DNA of 8,086 nt from Pseudomonas fluorescens (lineage in GTDB: Bacteria; Pseudomonadota; Alphaproteobacteria; UBA2136; UBA6156). The stretch lies in contig QFOU01000061.1 of assembly GCA_003241595.1 (NCBI GenBank), positions 1 to 8,086 of the forward strand, read 5' to 3'. Positions 6,196-8,086 of this stretch are shown piece after piece. The position numbers and the translations under genes were made by a program. A model generated the notes under the pieces. That model ran no database searches. It saw nothing but the letters and a program-made list of their open reading frames with translations, and had not been told where the DNA came from. Numbering within the stretch: the stretch's first letter is position 1; each line of letters begins with the position of its first letter.

Positions 6196-7104
6196 GTGAA
6201 TACGATTGCGCGTCGCCTTGCCGGAATGCTGCCCACCCTCGTCTTGGTTGTGGGCCTTGTATTTATGCTGATACACCTTGTTCCGGGAGACCCCGTCGCC
6301 TCGCTGCTCGGAGACCGCGCCAGCCCCGCCGACTACGCCGCCCTGCGGGAAGCCTTGGGCCTCAACCAGCCGCTCTGGCACCAGTTCATCAATTTCATTA
6401 CCGGCCTCCCGCGCGGAGACTGGGGCACCAGTATGGTCAGCAACAAACCGGTCCTCTCTATTATAATAGAGCGCTTACCCGCTACCGGTCTGCTGGCCGC
6501 CGCCGCCATGGCAGTGGCGCTTGTCTTTGGCGGTGCACTCGGTCTTGTGGGTGCCTCCCGCCGCCGCTGGCTGCGGGCAGGGGTCGATAACCTTACACTC
6601 GCCCTTATGGCCACGCCCAGCTTTGTCGTCGGCCCGTTGCTGATCGCCGCCTTTGCAGTTGGCTTGGGCATATTTCCCGTCAGCGGGATGAGCGGCTGGC
6701 AAAGCGCCATCCTTCCAGCCTTTACTCTCGGCTTCGGCCTCTCCGCCGTCGTCGCCCGCATGCTTACCGCCAGCCTGCTGGAAGAAGAGGGGAAGGACTA
6801 TACCCGCACCGTCATCGCCAAAGGCGGCACACCCTTGCGCGCGCTCTGGCATGCTACCCGCAACGCGCTTTTGCCCACTGTCCAGATCGTCTTCCTTCAA
6901 CTGGGTATGGTGCTCACCGGCGCAGTGTTAACCGAAGCCGTCTTCGGCTGGCCGGGTCTCGGTAACCTGTTGGTAGAAGCCCTCCACCAACGCGACTACC
7001 CCGTCATCCAGGGTTGCCTCCTGCTCATCTCGCTGGTCTATATGCTCTGCGTCCTGCTGGCCGATGCCACCTCCGCTGCCCTCGATCCCCGCGTACGCCG
7101 ATAG
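6196..7104 (+). CDS. ABC transporter permease, DppB/OppB family
   Basis: One half of the inner-membrane channel of a peptide- or nickel-type ABC importer, 302 residues from the GTG at 6196. Family landmarks occur in order: an N-terminal helix with ARRLAGMLPTL and the motif HLVPGDPVASLLGD (about 27-40), a short region with LREALGLNQPLWHQFINF, a central helical core from about 95, the cytoplasmic EAA loop DYTRTVIAKGGTPLRALWHATRNALLP (about 201-227) that docks on the ATPase, and the C-terminal block TGAVLTEAVFGWPGLGNLL. The start is uncertain. A TTG at 6112 is also in frame and has a GGAG ten bases before it, but its extra 28 residues do not resemble the family, whereas the GTG gives the usual short N-terminus before ARRL. 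It lacks a strong ribosome binding site. The DppC-like partner follows after 13 bp. The substrate cannot be told from the permease alone. Confidence 0.9.
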   Translation: MNTIARRLAGMLPTLVLVVGLVFMLIHLVPGDPVASLLGDRASPADYAALREALGLNQPLWHQFINFITGLPRGDWGTSMVSNKPVLSIIIERLPATGLLAAAAMAVALVFGGALGLVGASRRRWLRAGVDNLTLALMATPSFVVGPLLIAAFAVGLGIFPVSGMSGWQSAILPAFTLGFGLSAVVARMLTASLLEEEGKDYTRTVIAKGGTPLRALWHATRNALLPTVQIVFLQLGMVLTGAVLTEAVFGWPGLGNLLVEALHQRDYPVIQGCLLLISLVYMLCVLLADATSAALDPRVRR

Positions 7105-7117
7105 AGGGATATAAACA

Positions 7118-7909
7118 GTGCGCATCACCCTCGGCCTCCTCCTTATCAGCCTTTCCGCCCTCGGCCTTGCTATTGCCTCCGCCATTTCTGGCGCCAGCCC
7201 ACTGCAACTGGATATCACTCAAACCTTCGCCCCCGCCAGCACCACCCATTGGCTCGGCGCCGACGACCTCGGCCGTGATATCCTCGCCCGCCTCGCCATG
7301 GGCGTGCGCACCAGCCTCACCGTCGCGCTGGTCGTCTTGGTCGTCACCGGCACCATCGGAATCACGCTCGGCCTCCTCGCGGGCTGGTTCGGCGGCTGGA
7401 TAGACACCGTCATTACCAAACTCACCGAAGTCGTCCTCAGCTTCCCCGGCCTACTCCTCGCCCTCGCGCTCGCTGCATTGGTCGGCCCGGGTATGGAAAA
7501 CGTGATGGTCGCTCTTGGCCTGCTCGGCTGGGTCGGTTTCTGTCGCCTAACCCGTGTCGAGGTCATGCGCCTCCGCGGCCTCGCGTTCGTCCATGCCGCT
7601 ACGCTTTCCGGCACTCCAATCCTTACATCTTGGTTACGGCATATCATTCCTAACTGCACCGGCCCGCTGGTGGTCGAAGCCCTCCTCGTGGTCGCCGGAA
7701 CCATGGTGGCCGAAGCAGGTCTTAGCTTCCTCGGCCTCGGTATTCCAGCACCTTATCCCAGTTTGGGCGGTATGTTACGAGACGGCATGCGCGACGTACT
7801 GGTCTCGCCCATGCTGGTAGTATACCCTGCGGTGGTGCTGATAAGCCTCAGTATGGGGGTCAATGTCTTGGCGCAGGGCTTACGACAAAAGTTTGTGGAT
7901 GATAGATAA
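7118..7909 (+). CDS. ABC transporter permease, DppC/OppC family
   Basis: The second channel subunit, which pairs with the DppB-like protein, 263 residues. One helix lies at about 4-24. Then comes the family hallmark HWLGADDLGRDILARLAMGVRTSL (about 44-67), a helical core, and the EAA loop HAATLSGTPILTSWLRHIIPN (159-179) that contacts the ATPase. The C-terminus has the typical AEAGLSFLGLGIPAPYPSLGGML. It is slightly shorter than most relatives because the cytoplasmic N-terminus before the first helix is nearly absent. The GTG start has a good GAGGGA (7104-7109) with an 8-nt spacer, overlapping the end of the dppB-like stop codon, so translation is probably coupled. No ATPase or periplasmic binding protein gene is present in the window. 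The next gene, amidase-like, begins 11 bp after the stop. Confidence 0.92.
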   Translation: MRITLGLLLISLSALGLAIASAISGASPLQLDITQTFAPASTTHWLGADDLGRDILARLAMGVRTSLTVALVVLVVTGTIGITLGLLAGWFGGWIDTVITKLTEVVLSFPGLLLALALAALVGPGMENVMVALGLLGWVGFCRLTRVEVMRLRGLAFVHAATLSGTPILTSWLRHIIPNCTGPLVVEALLVVAGTMVAEAGLSFLGLGIPAPYPSLGGMLRDGMRDVLVSPMLVVYPAVVLISLSMGVNVLAQGLRQKFVDDR

Positions 7910-7920
7910 GGCGCGTGAAA

Positions 7921-8086
7921 ATGGTAAAGACAAGTCTGCCCTTGGTGTTTCTCGGTATGGTCGTAATGGCCATCTTTGGCGCCTTCGTTCCCCCGCTTAC
8001 CGGTAACAGCCAAAATGCCGATGACGCACCCGGCCTCGTGCAGGAAACCCGCGTGGGTCAGGATGAGGACCGCACCCGCATCGTGC
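7921..8086 (+). CDS. Start of a probable AMIN-domain N-acetylmuramoyl-L-alanine amidase (truncated by window end)
   Basis: Only the first 55 codons are inside the window. The protein starts with a positively charged tip and a hydrophobic stretch (about 5-24), a likely signal peptide. After a short linker comes TRVGQDEDRTRIV, which fits the beginning of an AMIN domain, where amidases of the AmiC type show a conserved (T/A)R(V/L)G-x-(H/Q)-x-D-(K/R)-TR-(V/L/I)V pattern. Such enzymes cleave the peptide from N-acetylmuramic acid in septal peptidoglycan so that daughter cells can separate. In alphaproteobacteria a gene of this kind is often next to rne, which supports the call. A ribosome binding site AAGG (7908-7911) overlaps the stop codon of the permease gene with a 9-nt spacer. 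The catalytic Amidase_3 domain lies beyond the window, so the assignment rests on a short stretch and synteny. Confidence 0.6.
   Translation, partial: MVKTSLPLVFLGMVVMAIFGAFVPPLTGNSQNADDAPGLVQETRVGQDEDRTRIV

Noticed and set aside
6333..6900. Minus-strand open frames opposite the dppB-like gene
   Set aside because: These are shadows of a clearly identified permease gene on the plus strand, with no ribosome binding site or domain.

Overview
The window comes from a moderately GC-rich proteobacterial chromosome, most probably an alphaproteobacterium. Three things point there. The RNase E has its S1 domain split by a long charged insert, as in alphaproteobacterial enzymes. The M48 metalloprotease has the signal peptide, HExxH and TPR layout usual in that class. 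The last, truncated gene looks like an AMIN-type N-acetylmuramoyl-L-alanine amidase, which commonly lies beside rne in alphaproteobacteria. The genus cannot be told from this sequence.

Layout. Positions 4-657 (+) hold an unrecognised, more A+T-rich, three-helix membrane protein. It converges on the next gene and shares a bidirectional hairpin terminator with it. Positions 692-2952 (-) are a two-gene unit: a phasin-like protein (2952-2014) followed after 11 bp by a periplasmic M48 metalloprotease with TPRs (2002-692). The protease ribosome binding site overlaps the phasin stop codon. A TGC-rich palindromic block lies in front of the phasin gene. Positions 3089-5806 (-) encode RNase E, followed by a 9-bp hairpin that separates it from the phasin promoter region. 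Positions 5807-6195 are a divergent control region with several small inverted repeats. From 6196 to the end (+) lie two inner-membrane permeases of the DppB/DppC family and the start of the amidase-like gene, spaced 11-13 bp apart and so probably one transcription unit.

How the genes fit together. RNase E is the core RNA-turnover and rRNA/mRNA-processing enzyme. The phasin would coat polyhydroxyalkanoate granules, and the protease would act in envelope quality control. The two permeases form the channel of a peptide- or small-solute-type ABC importer, but no ATPase or substrate-binding protein is encoded in the window. Their tight linkage to a peptidoglycan amidase suggests, without proof, that murein-derived peptides could be a substrate. 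No RNA genes, insertion sequences, CRISPR arrays or phage genes were seen. No clearly new multi-gene system is visible. The most unusual points are the phasin-protease coupling, the Arg-rich tail of the phasin, and the orphan permease pair inserted between rne and the amidase.
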